Source of the DNA: CAZAMI01 sp964627805
GTDB lineage: Archaea; Thermoproteota; Thermoprotei_A; Sulfolobales; NBVN01
Length of the DNA: 64,000 nucleotides
Assembly (NCBI GenBank): GCA_964627805.1
Contig: CAZVLA010000020.1
Span: forward strand, 56,649-120,648
Direction of reading: 5' to 3'
Made by a program: the position numbers and the translations under genes. Of the stretch, positions 33,725 through 43,211 are shown in pieces. Under the pieces are notes generated by a model. It ran no database searches. It was given only the letters and a program-made list of their open reading frames with translations, and was not told the DNA's origin. Within the stretch, counting starts at the first letter, position 1; each line of letters starts with the position of its first letter.

Positions 33725-35950
33725 TTACTTGATTCTCCTATAGGTGGTTATGTAGAGTATGGACGCTACTACAGCAGCAAGTACTAATCCTATAATTACT
33801 GGTAGTACCGGGTTTATCGTGTATATCCTTACCTTAAGTACCTTAGTTACTGTCTTAGTTACTGGTATTGGTGACGTACTTACCTTCCTAACAGTCTTAA
33901 CTACGGTCGTTGTTAGTGTTAGGGTTCTCACTAACTTAGTTGTTAATGTCTTAGTAGTTACTACGGGCTTTACGACACTCTTAACTATCGTTGATGTGGT
34001 CGTTACTGCTTTGGTGGTGGTTCTGGTAGTTAGTGATGTCGTGGTCGTGGTCGTGGTTGATGACTTGGTTGTGGTCTTAATCACTGAGGTTGTGGTGGTT
34101 GTCTTAGGCCTTAGGTACTCTATAGTTACTGGTTTTGAGTACCCCTTATTACCTGCCCAGTCAATGGCTAGTGCCTTAATAGTCACTTCCTCAGTATTTA
34201 GTGGTGGTATGTAGGCTGAGTAGGTGTTAGGTCCTGAATGTAGTGCCTTAACGTACTTCCAACTACTCATTGATGGTGTCTTATACATTAGGTAAACCTC
34301 CTTAACACCCCAGCCAGCATCACTAGCTTCAATAGTGACGCTAACACCCTCCCTACCAGCTAGGGGCTTCATCGGGGTGTAGAGTGATATCGCGGCTTGA
34401 GGTGCTTCAGTGTCTCTGTAGGACGACATTACTAGAGTGAATTCCTCATTAGGTCCTAACTCCTTAATAATTACCTCATACAGTAAGTACTTACCGTACC
34501 TGTAGAACCTAACCGCCTTAACCAGTGACGTATTACCGTATAAGTGGTACTTACTAGGGCTTACCGAAGCGTTTAGGTAGAAGTAGATAGGCGCGTCCCT
34601 AATACCTAACTGGAACTTACTAGTAGTTACTACGTGGTATAGGAAGGTAGTTAATGAGTTATCAGTAACCTCATCAACCCTGATCGTGTCGTCCTCAGCC
34701 CTGAAGGATGATTCGTAACTAAATAACTTAGCACCCTTAGGTAGTATGAACTTAACTGAGCCGTTAGCGAATACATCAACTAACCTAAACCCCCTATAGA
34801 AGGGCCTGCCAGCATCAGCCGTAGTTGCTGTAATCATCCAGAACCTACCATTAAGTAAAGCCGTGCTATCCCTATGTATGTGACCAGCGAATGCAGCCCT
34901 AACTCCGTACTTCATTATTAGGTTTAGGAACGGTATTAGTGAGTCTTTGAGGTGCTCCCTCCAGCTTGAGTACAGTGCCTTAATTATAGGTGTTAAGTCC
35001 TTAGTACTGGTTATGTAGTACTTACCTGGGTTGAAGAATATTGGGTGATGGAATAGTAGGTATATGCTAGTCCCCTTAACACTAGCTAAGGTGTGGTTAA
35101 GCCATGAGAGCTCGTCGGGGCTTAAGTAACCATCAGCACCTGTGTTAAGACCTACTAAAGTTATGTTACCTAACCTCCTAACCCAGTGCGGCGTACCTAC
35201 GTAGACGCCGAAGTACTTACTCATGAACTCATCGTAGGTATTGACTTGAGCCCAGTCGTGATTACCCGGTACTATGTATGTGGGCTTCCTCAACTGATTA
35301 ATTAACTGGTAAACCATCTTGAGAGCACCTATGTTGGAACCAACATCAACTATGTCGCCAGTTATTACTACTACATCAACGTCCTTTAGGGCATTAGCTA
35401 GTAGTATGTATGCCTTAAGCCTGTCCTTAGCGAACCTACCATCAACGAATAGACCTAAGTGCGTATCACTTATGTGCATAATCCTTAATTCCTTAGGCCA
35501 CTCCTTAAGTACCCACACCGACCTAGGGCTCCATAAGCCGTAGGTCCTACCATTAACTACGGCCTTAACTACTAAGTCATAGAGTGCTGGCTTAATGTCT
35601 TTAGGCAGTACCACCTCAAATACATAGTACTTACCCCCATAACTACAGGTTAGTACGTACTTACTCACTGGCTTAACTACGTACGTTAGGTTAGGAGCTA
35701 CTAACTCAACCTCAGAAACACTAACGTCACCCAACCTACTATAGATAGTTACGTTGAGGGCTGAGCCAGGCAGTAGTGGGTATGGTGATGAGTACCTAGG
35801 ACTGAATACATATATGTTAGGGTTAGGGACCACCGAACCTACTGAAGCACCTACCCTCACTGACGCGGTCGCTAAACCCAGTAGTACCGAGGTAAGTAGT
35901 AGTGAAGTTACTAAGTAAGTTACGTACCTCCTCCCCAAACCATTCACCAA
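33725..35950 (-). CDS. Secreted, membrane-anchored metallophosphoesterase
   Basis: The protein has 741 residues. A signal segment (about 9-30) and a beta domain precede a calcineurin-like phosphoesterase core with all metal motifs: DTHLG at about 161-165, GDIVD near 197, GNHDW near 228, HHPIFF near 300 and GHIHRD near 355. A C-terminal beta domain, a Thr-rich stalk of about 60 residues, and a terminal helix with RRIK follow. The enzyme would work outside the cell on phosphate esters or nucleotides. It is separated by a small gap from the Fe3+-type ABC operon, which is on the same strand and upstream. Confidence 0.87.
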   Translation of the reverse strand: MVNGLGRRYVTYLVTSLLLTSVLLGLATASVRVGASVGSVVPNPNIYVFSPRYSSPYPLLPGSALNVTIYSRLGDVSVSEVELVAPNLTYVVKPVSKYVLTCSYGGKYYVFEVVLPKDIKPALYDLVVKAVVNGRTYGLWSPRSVWVLKEWPKELRIMHISDTHLGLFVDGRFAKDRLKAYILLANALKDVDVVVITGDIVDVGSNIGALKMVYQLINQLRKPTYIVPGNHDWAQVNTYDEFMSKYFGVYVGTPHWVRRLGNITLVGLNTGADGYLSPDELSWLNHTLASVKGTSIYLLFHHPIFFNPGKYYITSTKDLTPIIKALYSSWREHLKDSLIPFLNLIMKYGVRAAFAGHIHRDSTALLNGRFWMITATTADAGRPFYRGFRLVDVFANGSVKFILPKGAKLFSYESSFRAEDDTIRVDEVTDNSLTTFLYHVVTTSKFQLGIRDAPIYFYLNASVSPSKYHLYGNTSLVKAVRFYRYGKYLLYEVIIKELGPNEEFTLVMSSYRDTEAPQAAISLYTPMKPLAGREGVSVTIEASDAGWGVKEVYLMYKTPSMSSWKYVKALHSGPNTYSAYIPPLNTEEVTIKALAIDWAGNKGYSKPVTIEYLRPKTTTTTSVIKTTTKSSTTTTTTTSLTTRTTTKAVTTTSTIVKSVVKPVVTTKTLTTKLVRTLTLTTTVVKTVRKVSTSPIPVTKTVTKVLKVRIYTINPVLPVIIGLVLAAVVASILYITTYRRIK

Positions 35951-35987
35951 GGAGATTTAGGAGGTGGGTATATTAAGGTGACTTAGC

Positions 35988-37094
35988 TTAAGCAACAGCC
36001 TCAAACTCGACCTCCTCCCAACCACGCCTCGGGAAGATCACTACGTCCTCGGTACTTATGTAGACCCTAACCCTATCACCCGGTCTTAAGTCGACGTCCC
36101 TATCTATGTAGGCCTTAAATGACTGACTACCTAATTTAATACCTACCCTATTGAATAAACCTATGAACATAGTCATCTCGACAGTACCCTCAAGAACGTT
36201 GTACTCGGTCTTGGGCGGTTCTAGACTGAAGTCCTCGGGCCTCATAATAGCTACTGCAGGGTCGCCGGGGGATACCTTATAGCCCTCAGCAACCCTACCC
36301 TTAATCCTTACGCTACCCTCAACAATAACTACGGCCCTACCACCACTAACGGCCTCAACCCTACCACTAAGTAGTGTTGACCTACCTATGAACGTAGCTA
36401 CGAAGAGGTTCCTAGGCCTCATGTAGACCTCCTTAGGAGTACCTATCTGGAGTACCTTACCAGCATTCATCACGGCTACCCTATCGGATAGACTCATCGC
36501 CTCCTCCTGATCATGGGTCACGTATATCGTAGTTATCCCTAACTCCTTCTGAATACGTTTAATCTCCTCCCTCATCCTGAGCCTTAACTTAGCGTCTAAG
36601 TTACTTAGTGGTTCATCCATTAGTAGTACCTTAGGCTCAACAACTAATGCCCTAGCCAGAGCTACCCTCTGCTGCTGACCACCACTTAATTGGTGTGGGT
36701 ACCTATTCTCGAGGCCCTTAAGACCTACTAACTCAAGAACCCACTCAACCCTCCTCCTAATCTCCTCCTTAGGTAACTTACGTATCTTAAGTCCGTAGGC
36801 GATATTATCGAATACCGTCATGTGAGGCCATAACGCGTAGTTCTGGAACACCATAGCGGTTTCCCTCTCGTAGGGCTTCTTAAGGGTTACGTCAACGTCA
36901 TCAAAGAATACCTTACCCTCATCAGGTAGTTCAAAACCAGCTATGATTCTTAAGGTAGTTGTCTTACCGCACCCTGAAGGACCTAAGAGGGTGAAGAGCT
37001 CGCCGTGTTCTGCCTTGAAGCTCACGTTATCAACAGCTACTACCTTACCGAACCTCTTCGTAACCCCCTTAAGTATTACGTTGACCATGTTCAC
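35988..37094 (-). CDS. ABC importer ATPase, FbpC/PotA type
   Basis: The protein has 368 residues. Walker A GPSGCGKTT is near 37-45, the Q-loop in MVFQNYALWPHM, signature LSGGQQQRVALARA near 134, Walker B LLMDEPLSNLDAK near 158, and switch H in VTHDQEEAM. A TOBE regulatory domain fills the last 120 residues. It powers the fused permease encoded just upstream, with which it overlaps by 4 bases. The class serves iron, polyamine, thiamine or sugar uptake. Confidence 0.9.
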   Translation of the reverse strand: MNMVNVILKGVTKRFGKVVAVDNVSFKAEHGELFTLLGPSGCGKTTTLRIIAGFELPDEGKVFFDDVDVTLKKPYERETAMVFQNYALWPHMTVFDNIAYGLKIRKLPKEEIRRRVEWVLELVGLKGLENRYPHQLSGGQQQRVALARALVVEPKVLLMDEPLSNLDAKLRLRMREEIKRIQKELGITTIYVTHDQEEAMSLSDRVAVMNAGKVLQIGTPKEVYMRPRNLFVATFIGRSTLLSGRVEAVSGGRAVVIVEGSVRIKGRVAEGYKVSPGDPAVAIMRPEDFSLEPPKTEYNVLEGTVEMTMFIGLFNRVGIKLGSQSFKAYIDRDVDLRPGDRVRVYISTEDVVIFPRRGWEEVEFEAVA

Positions 37095-38926
37095 ACCCCT
37101 ATGAATGCGTACCTCTGCTTAAGTACGATGTTAGTTACCACGATAATCGTTATTTGGATACTAATAAGGAAGACAGCCATAACAGCTACTAAGTTAGGTC
37201 CGTAGACGTAGCCACTATATAGTAGGTCGTACATAGCGTAGGTTATGGGTGCTTGAGCCCTATTAATACCTCCTAAAGTAACGCTTACGCTAGTCTCGGC
37301 CATCGAGTAAACGAATGATATTAATGCGCCACTCAATATGCTCAAACCTATCAGCGGTAATACTATAGTCCTTAAGGTCCTAGCCCTAGAAGCCCCCAAA
37401 TTCATGGCCGCCTCCTCAAAAGCTTCGTGGGTCTGCTGGAGACCCGCGAAGACGGCCCTAGTAGTGAATGGTGACCTCCTAATCGCGTAGGCCAGTATGA
37501 GTAGGAGCCAAGGACCCGAGGATATGGGGTCTAATGGTGTGTTCTTGAATATCCTCGACGAGAAGAGTAAGAAGTAGCCAGTAGCTATGGCTAATCCAGG
37601 GATAGCTATTGGTGAGGTAGCTATGGCGTCTAAGACACCTATACCGGGTAACTTAGCCCTAGCGACTATGTAGGCTGTGGACACGCCTAAGATAACTATT
37701 ATTAGTAGAGCTACGCCTGAGTACATTAAGCTATTCCTTATGGCCGTGAATAGTATTGGGTTATGGATCATCTCACCGAAGTACTTAAGGGTGAAGCCTT
37801 GAGGGAACGTACCTACCCACCTCTCGCAGAAGGCGAATACGAAGACACCAAACTGAGGTGATGCACAGAAGAGTAATGCTGGTAGGAGTAGTAGGTAAAT
37901 AGCTAGTAAGCCCTTAACACCTAACCTCCTAACCCTAGGTACCCACCTACCACCCCTACTAAGCATTGCGTACTGCCTCAGGGATACGTACTTCTTAATA
38001 GCTAGGAAGATAGCTAGTGCGAACGCTAGGAGTATGAGGGCTAGGCTAGATACGTAAGGAGGTATGGTACCTGTGATAGCTGCTTGAAGACCCGAGAATA
38101 TTCTGTAGGACATCATGTTGAACTCCCTAAACACTATAGGTGCTCCTAAGTCCTCCATAGAGAATATGTAGACAACAGCGGCGCCAGCAGCTAAGCCAGG
38201 TAATGATAGGGGTAGTGTTACAGTTCTAAACAACCTAAAGCCCCTAGCACCTAAGTTCTCGGCCTGCTCCTCAAGGCTGGGGTCGATCTGCATCATACTA
38301 GCGTACACGTTCAGGTAGACTATAGGCCAGAAAGTCATTGTCTGAGCAACCATAACACCAGCTAAGTAATCAATATGTATTAGTATCGGTAGGTGGAGTA
38401 CGTTATGGAGTATATAAGATATTATGCCGTCGTAGGAGAATATCTTCCTAATTACGAAGGCATTAATGAATGGAGTCATTAGTAGCGGCACCATAGCTAA
38501 TACCCTAAAGAACGTCTTACCGGGGAAGTCGTACCTAGCCATTACGAAAGCAACTATCAACCCGAAGATACTAGCAGCTACGGTAACTACTGCTGAGTTA
38601 AGTAGGGTGTTTAGTATTGCTCCGTAATTAGGGCCTACAATAACTACTAAAGTAGTTGGTTTACCCCCGTAGTTGATCGTCCTAATAATCACTGGTTGCC
38701 TACTCGAGCTTAACCTAACCATGGTGGGGTCCTTAAAGACGTCTAGGGGTGTGTACACGTAACCGCCCGGACCCGGTAGTACGGGCTCGATAGCCACGGT
38801 GATTAAGGGTATTATGAGGAATAAAGTGAAGAGAATTACTGATATAGCGAGTAGGGTAGCTACGGTAGGGTCCATGAAGAACGTAAGCCTCTTCAGTACC
38901 CCACCACCCAATATAGGTACCCTCAA
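37091..38926 (-). CDS. Fused double-domain ABC permease, Fe3+/FbpB type
   Basis: The protein has 611 residues and about 12 helices. Two BPD permease domains are fused in one chain. Each has an EAA loop: LEEQAENLGARGFRLFRTVT (about 226-245) and FEEAAMNLGASRARTLRTIV (about 501-520). This arrangement is typical of FbpB/SfuB iron permeases. It lies between the binding protein gene (35 bases upstream) and the ATPase gene (4-base overlap). Confidence 0.9.
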   Translation of the reverse strand: MRVPILGGGVLKRLTFFMDPTVATLLAISVILFTLFLIIPLITVAIEPVLPGPGGYVYTPLDVFKDPTMVRLSSSRQPVIIRTINYGGKPTTLVVIVGPNYGAILNTLLNSAVVTVAASIFGLIVAFVMARYDFPGKTFFRVLAMVPLLMTPFINAFVIRKIFSYDGIISYILHNVLHLPILIHIDYLAGVMVAQTMTFWPIVYLNVYASMMQIDPSLEEQAENLGARGFRLFRTVTLPLSLPGLAAGAAVVYIFSMEDLGAPIVFREFNMMSYRIFSGLQAAITGTIPPYVSSLALILLAFALAIFLAIKKYVSLRQYAMLSRGGRWVPRVRRLGVKGLLAIYLLLLPALLFCASPQFGVFVFAFCERWVGTFPQGFTLKYFGEMIHNPILFTAIRNSLMYSGVALLIIVILGVSTAYIVARAKLPGIGVLDAIATSPIAIPGLAIATGYFLLFSSRIFKNTPLDPISSGPWLLLILAYAIRRSPFTTRAVFAGLQQTHEAFEEAAMNLGASRARTLRTIVLPLIGLSILSGALISFVYSMAETSVSVTLGGINRAQAPITYAMYDLLYSGYVYGPNLVAVMAVFLISIQITIIVVTNIVLKQRYAFIGV

Positions 38927-38961
38927 GTAATTGAGTATGGAGTAAAAATTCTTAGTTGGGC

Positions 38962-40656
38962 TTAACCACCTAACTCCTTAAGTATTTCGTGGTACCTCTT
39001 ACTCGCTGCCTGCTTCCAAGCCAGCATGTACTTACTGAGGAGTGCTGGGTTCTTGGATATTATCTTGTTGACCCTAATAGCGTCTGACTGAGTGAACGTT
39101 ACTTTCTTACCCGTTACTGGGTCTACGTAGGTTAGCGGCTTACCCAATTCCTTAACGTACTTCCAGAACGTAGCGTTATCTATCTCATGATTGAAGTACT
39201 TCTTAAGTAGGGCTAGCCACACCTGCTTTAACTCACCGTTACTATCAACTAGCACCGCCTTGAAGTAGTACCTCATGGCGTTCTCATAGAGTAGCGCTAA
39301 GGTATCGTTGAACTTCATAGCCTTAGTATGTAGGGCTGACTCAAACGCCTTCTTAAGGTCAGGCCTCTTCTCACCCTCAGGCGTACTGAATATCCTCGGA
39401 TTAGCTGGTAACCTATTTATCGTTGGGCTTAACCATATCTTCTGCCCCTCAGTCAGTACCCAAGCAATGAATGCCTTAGCGGCTTCTGGGTGCTTACTAG
39501 TTACTAGTAACGCTATCGGGTCACCATTAACTATCGTGGCTCCCTTAGGTATTATGTACTCACAGGCAGGGTTCTGCTTCTGTGCTGTGTAGCCGTAGAA
39601 GTCAATCGTTATACCTACTGCTATGTCCCCCCTAATGACGGCATCCCTAACATCACCTGAGTGGCTATATATCTGCGCGTTAGCGGCCATAGTAGTAAGT
39701 ACTACCCACCCCTCATCCCATCCATACCTCTGAAGTATTATCTCGTACATCCTAGTATTACTTGTCGACTGTGTTGGGTCAGCAATACCTACCGCGGGGA
39801 CCCCGAACTCAAGTAGTGGCTTACCGAATGTAGGTGAGCCTAAGTCAGTCCATGTCTTAGGTGTTGGCAATCCGAAGAGCTTCAGCTTATCGTGATTAAC
39901 CGTGAACCCGAAGGACGATATAGCGGCGGCTACCCAATACACCTTACCGTCAGGTCCTACCCTCTTCATTGGTGCCCCAGCCAAGGTATCCGGTATCTGC
40001 TTAACCGCATCCTCAACCAACCCACCCGTTAGTGGTGCTAGTAAGTGGTTCTGGTACAGCATATCGAATAGTGTAGGTCCGCCGCCCCAAGCAACATCAA
40101 CGCCAACTCCCCTCTTCAGCATAACGACCCACCAGCCAGGTGGTTCCTGAATGAATCTAAGACCTACTATGTGGTACTCCTTAGCTAGTTTAGACTGTAG
40201 GAAGTACTTCTGAGCCATTATCTGAATATCCCCTGGGTGCCTCGTGAGTATAGTTAGTACTATGCCCTTACTAGGTGCTGATGTAGTCGCTCTCGATGTA
40301 GTACTTACTGACTTACTTACCGTAGTTGTCCTTGTTGGCGTAGGTGGTGATGTGGTTACTGTGGAGGTGGTTACTGACTTACTCGTTGTCGTTGTAGTAG
40401 TCACTAACTCCGTGGTTGTTGCGGTTGTTGTGGTTATGACTAAGGTTTTAGTAGTTACTGTAGTAGTTAACGTAGGTGTTGGGGTGGTTGCTGACGTCTT
40501 AGGTAGTGACGTAGTAGTTAATTTAGGTGTTGTAAACGTTACTACGACCTTCCTACTACCTACGTAGTAAGCTAGGAACCCAGCTACAGCAGATATGATT
40601 ACTACGGCAGCTACTACTACAGCTAGGGATACCCTACCTAAGGACCCCCTCACCAC
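38962..40656 (-). CDS. Membrane-anchored substrate-binding protein, family 1 (Fe3+-like)
   Basis: The protein has 564 residues. An N-terminal helix (VSLAVVVAAVVIISAVAGFL) is followed by a Thr/Ser linker at about 40-130 and a binding-protein domain from about 133. That domain opens ILTRHPGDIQIMAQKYFL and contains the conserved DVAWGGGPTLFDML, SSFGFTVNHDKL and ADPTQSTSNTRMYEI. It captures the solute and delivers it to the fused permease. The ligand is not certain; iron chelates are suggested by the permease class. GTG start behind GGTGGA. Confidence 0.85.
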   Translation of the reverse strand: MVRGSLGRVSLAVVVAAVVIISAVAGFLAYYVGSRKVVVTFTTPKLTTTSLPKTSATTPTPTLTTTVTTKTLVITTTTATTTELVTTTTTTSKSVTTSTVTTSPPTPTRTTTVSKSVSTTSRATTSAPSKGIVLTILTRHPGDIQIMAQKYFLQSKLAKEYHIVGLRFIQEPPGWWVVMLKRGVGVDVAWGGGPTLFDMLYQNHLLAPLTGGLVEDAVKQIPDTLAGAPMKRVGPDGKVYWVAAAISSFGFTVNHDKLKLFGLPTPKTWTDLGSPTFGKPLLEFGVPAVGIADPTQSTSNTRMYEIILQRYGWDEGWVVLTTMAANAQIYSHSGDVRDAVIRGDIAVGITIDFYGYTAQKQNPACEYIIPKGATIVNGDPIALLVTSKHPEAAKAFIAWVLTEGQKIWLSPTINRLPANPRIFSTPEGEKRPDLKKAFESALHTKAMKFNDTLALLYENAMRYYFKAVLVDSNGELKQVWLALLKKYFNHEIDNATFWKYVKELGKPLTYVDPVTGKKVTFTQSDAIRVNKIISKNPALLSKYMLAWKQAASKRYHEILKELGG

Positions 40657-40665
40657 GACTTAATC

Positions 40666-40698
40666 CACCGTAAGTAACTGCACGTTAGGGGTATAAAC
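40666..40698 (-). promoter_or_regulatory. Promoter and ribosome binding site of the Fe3+-type ABC operon
   Basis: On the minus strand GTTTATACC at 40698-40690 is a TATA element about 25 bases before a start near 40668. GGTGGA around 40671-40666 precedes the GTG at 40656 by about nine bases. Confidence 0.45.
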
Positions 40699-40826
40699 GA
40701 GTGTCTCCGGAGTAATTATTCAGTATATAGTGCCTCAGTAGCTTCATTAGCCTACGTAAAACTACTGAAGCAACTGTAGGTAGTTTTTTAGGTCTGGATC
40801 TGCGAGATGTACGTGAGGTGAATTTA

Positions 40827-42335
40827 GTGGGTAGGAGATACTTCCTACTACTCGGTACATTAATCGTGGTAGTTGCTCTAGCACTATCAACACTAACCAC
40901 ATCAGTTAATGCAGCTAGGGTACCCGGCATAGTAGTGTTAGTCGATATGTCACACGGTCAGAACTCAGGAGGTCTTGAGGAGTTAATGAAGATAGTACCC
41001 GAGGCCTACTGGGTAGTACTGGTTAAGAGTCAGAGCGACATCAATAACCTACCAGCGGGTGTTAGGAAATTAGCAGATGAGATTAGGGTCGGCGGCTTCA
41101 CGGATAAGAACCTAGAAGGTGTTGATATGGTCATTATAGGTCAGCCAACGCTACTACCCAGTAAGTCTGAGGTGGAGGCTATAGCTAAGTGGTTTAAGTC
41201 AGGGACCTTAAAGGCTCTGTGGTGTGCAGGTGATAGTGACTACCCAGCGCAGGGTAGTGAGAAGGCTCAGGAGTTCTGTAACGTAATATTCGAGGCTGTA
41301 GGTTCTAAGTTAAGGTGTGATTACGTATCTGTTGAGGATCATAAGGAGGGTTACTACGCGGGCAAGACCTACAGGGTACTAGGTGTTGTTGACCCGCCTA
41401 AGGAGCTTGAGTTCCTCAAGTACGGATGCGTTAATAAGGTACTATTCCACGGTCCTGGAGCGATAGCTGCTGTAGCACCTAACGGTAATTGGGTGAACCC
41501 GATAAAGAACCCGGTAAAGGGTGTTTACGTAATCGTACACACAAGTAATGAAGCAGTGATTGTTGAGCATCAGCCCGTATCACCTGGAGCACCGGGACAC
41601 TTCGGTATAGCTTACCACGCAGGCGACACCGGGACCTTCCCACTACTAGCTGCTGAGGTAATGCCTAACGGTAATGTAGTTATTGCTTCAGGTGAGTCGC
41701 CATATAGTGGCTATCAAGCAATGGTTACTTGGGAGTACCACGGGTACGTACTATCCGGTCCTAGGTTCGTTAGGAACCTAATACTCTGGGCTACCCACTA
41801 CATGGGTGAGTTAAGTGAGGCTAAGAAACTCTATGAAGTGTATGATGAGGTGAGTAACATAGCATCAACTGTAGACCAGATTAAATCAACATTAAGTAAG
41901 TTGCAGTCGGAGGTGAGTAGCCTTAAGTCATCAGCTCCCGCATCCTCAGTTAGTGGTGAGGTGGCTAAGGAGTTAAGTAGTCTTAAGGCGCAGATTCAGG
42001 TACTATCAAGTAAGTTAAGTGACTTAGAGAGTAAGGTAGCGTCACTGAGTAACTTAGGTAGTTCAGTAAGTGACTTAAGAGCTAAGATAGCGTCGCTACA
42101 GGGGTCATTAAGTACCCTACAATCAACCATAGCCTCACTACAGAGCCAGTTAATTAAGGTGGCTTCACAGCAGGGACCAACTACCGGAGTAATTAGTAGT
42201 ATTGAGGGCGCTGTTAAGCAGGTAGCTGACGCGGTCAATACCTTATCAGGTATGTCAAGTGCTGGGTTAGCACTCGCTATAATAGCTATTGCCGTAGCTC
42301 TAGTGGCTATTGCCGTAGCCGTTAAGAGGAGGTAA
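40827..42335 (+). CDS. Exported coiled-coil surface protein with C-terminal anchor
   Basis: From the GTG at 40827 the protein has 502 residues. GAGGTG at 40815-40820 is six bases upstream, which favours this start over the GTG at 40818. After the signal segment a Rossmann/amidotransferase-like domain begins PGIVVLVDMSHGQNSGGLEE and continues to about 330. A heptad-rich coiled coil of about 120 residues (IASTVDQIKSTLSKLQSEVS and on) leads to a terminal helix with VKRR. The domain resembles the unorthodox GATase-like domain in DUF4350/GldG-type proteins. It is divergent from the Fe3+-type ABC operon. Its role is unknown. Confidence 0.7.
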   Translation: MGRRYFLLLGTLIVVVALALSTLTTSVNAARVPGIVVLVDMSHGQNSGGLEELMKIVPEAYWVVLVKSQSDINNLPAGVRKLADEIRVGGFTDKNLEGVDMVIIGQPTLLPSKSEVEAIAKWFKSGTLKALWCAGDSDYPAQGSEKAQEFCNVIFEAVGSKLRCDYVSVEDHKEGYYAGKTYRVLGVVDPPKELEFLKYGCVNKVLFHGPGAIAAVAPNGNWVNPIKNPVKGVYVIVHTSNEAVIVEHQPVSPGAPGHFGIAYHAGDTGTFPLLAAEVMPNGNVVIASGESPYSGYQAMVTWEYHGYVLSGPRFVRNLILWATHYMGELSEAKKLYEVYDEVSNIASTVDQIKSTLSKLQSEVSSLKSSAPASSVSGEVAKELSSLKAQIQVLSSKLSDLESKVASLSNLGSSVSDLRAKIASLQGSLSTLQSTIASLQSQLIKVASQQGPTTGVISSIEGAVKQVADAVNTLSGMSSAGLALAIIAIAVALVAIAVAVKRR

Positions 42336-42411
42336 TCAATTAATTATTTTTAATGAGTTACGCTTAACTTAAAACATACTTACACTTAACCTAGCTAAGG
42401 GATTAGCGTAA

Positions 42412-42858
42412 TCACCCCTTGACATTAAGTACCTCAGGCTTGAACCTGCTCAGTAACTCCCTTAGTGCGTTGAACTCCTTCTTACCCATTACCTTAATCT
42501 TAATCTTCTTACCATCTAACGTATTTATTATTAAGTGACCACCTGAGATCAGTCCGGGCTTCTTGAGTTCCATACGTATTATCTGCTCCTTAGGTATCAC
42601 GATATCACTCTTACTCACTAACTCAGCAATAGCCTTATCACTCTCCTCCTTAGTCAGCTTCTTAGCTAGGAATGTACCTACAGCAGCACCTACCGCACCA
42701 CCTATTAAGCCACCAGCTAAAGCACCAGCTAATGCTGTCTTCCTCTTCTTAATACCTATTAACCTATGAGTCGTTACGTAGATGGCGTAACCCCTCAGTA
42801 CTCCCTTAGCTAGGTCAGCACTAGCTATTCCTCCTATTAAGACCTCTTCCGACGACAC
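42412..42858 (-). CDS. PH-like domain protein with glycine zipper
   Basis: The protein has 148 residues. The flanks look like a bacterial PH-type barrel (YAIYVTTHRLIGIKKRK, then GGHLIINTLDGKKIKIKVMG). Inserted at about 42-66 is a glycine-zipper hairpin, ALAGGLIGGAVGAAVGTFLA, able to enter a membrane. Such a combination suggests a lipid- or membrane-sensing protein. It starts with GTG at 42858, and a 22-bp palindrome lies 41 bases upstream. Confidence 0.6.
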   Translation of the reverse strand: MSSEEVLIGGIASADLAKGVLRGYAIYVTTHRLIGIKKRKTALAGALAGGLIGGAVGAAVGTFLAKKLTKEESDKAIAELVSKSDIVIPKEQIIRMELKKPGLISGGHLIINTLDGKKIKIKVMGKKEFNALRELLSRFKPEVLNVKG

Positions 42859-42898
42859 TACTTAGTTACACCTTACGTCCTTATCCTAAGGAGATATA

Positions 42899-42920
42899 CT
42901 AAAAAGTATATACTTTTTAG
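42899..42920. promoter_or_regulatory. 22-bp perfect palindrome upstream of the PH-like gene
   Basis: CTAAAAAGTAT at 42899-42909 is followed directly by its reverse complement at 42910-42920. On the minus strand it runs into a TATA-like AGTATATC, so a bound dimer would block that promoter. Confidence 0.6.
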
Positions 42921-43135
42921 AAACACTTATTAAATCTCTAACACGCGAGGAGTCGCTACATATTTTCAATATATCAAATAAGAGTTTTAGAAACAAATAG
43001 CTCTTTATCATATGAGTTCCTGTGCTAAAGTAAAAACAATAATGAATAATTTATTTACTTTAATTCGCAAGTTGTAGGAGTTTTCCTAAATAATACTGGA
43101 GGCATAGTTAAGAATAGTGATACGTGGGGGTAATT

Positions 43136-43155
43136 GTTAAATGAATTCATTTAAC
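43136..43155. promoter_or_regulatory. 20-bp perfect palindrome upstream of wtpA
   Basis: GTTAAATGAATTCATTTAAC is a perfect palindrome. It ends about 23 bases before the wtpA TATA element and 57 bases before the GTG start. That is a position from which a regulator could act on the tungstate/molybdate importer. Confidence 0.6.
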
Positions 43156-43211
43156 ATCTAAAGAGATACGTTAAAACAAAATTTTTTAACCAAGCCCTAG
43201 AGAGTAGTAGG

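Larger units (their letters stand above)
42859..43211. other. AT-rich divergent control region, 353 bp
   Basis: This region separates the PH-like gene from wtpABC. It is far richer in A and T than the coding DNA around it. It contains two long perfect palindromes (listed separately) and an imperfect dyad with arms AAAGTAAA and TTTACTTT about 20 bases apart near 43025-43065. A TATA element (AATTTTTTAACC, about 43178-43190) is about 27 bases before the wtpA start. No gene is seen. Confidence 0.55.

Noticed and set aside
40244..40567. Long plus-strand frames rich in Val opposite Thr-rich stalks (also 33759-34214 and 1565-1777)
   Set aside because: They are the reverse reading of ACT/ACC threonine codons in stalk regions and have no independent signals.
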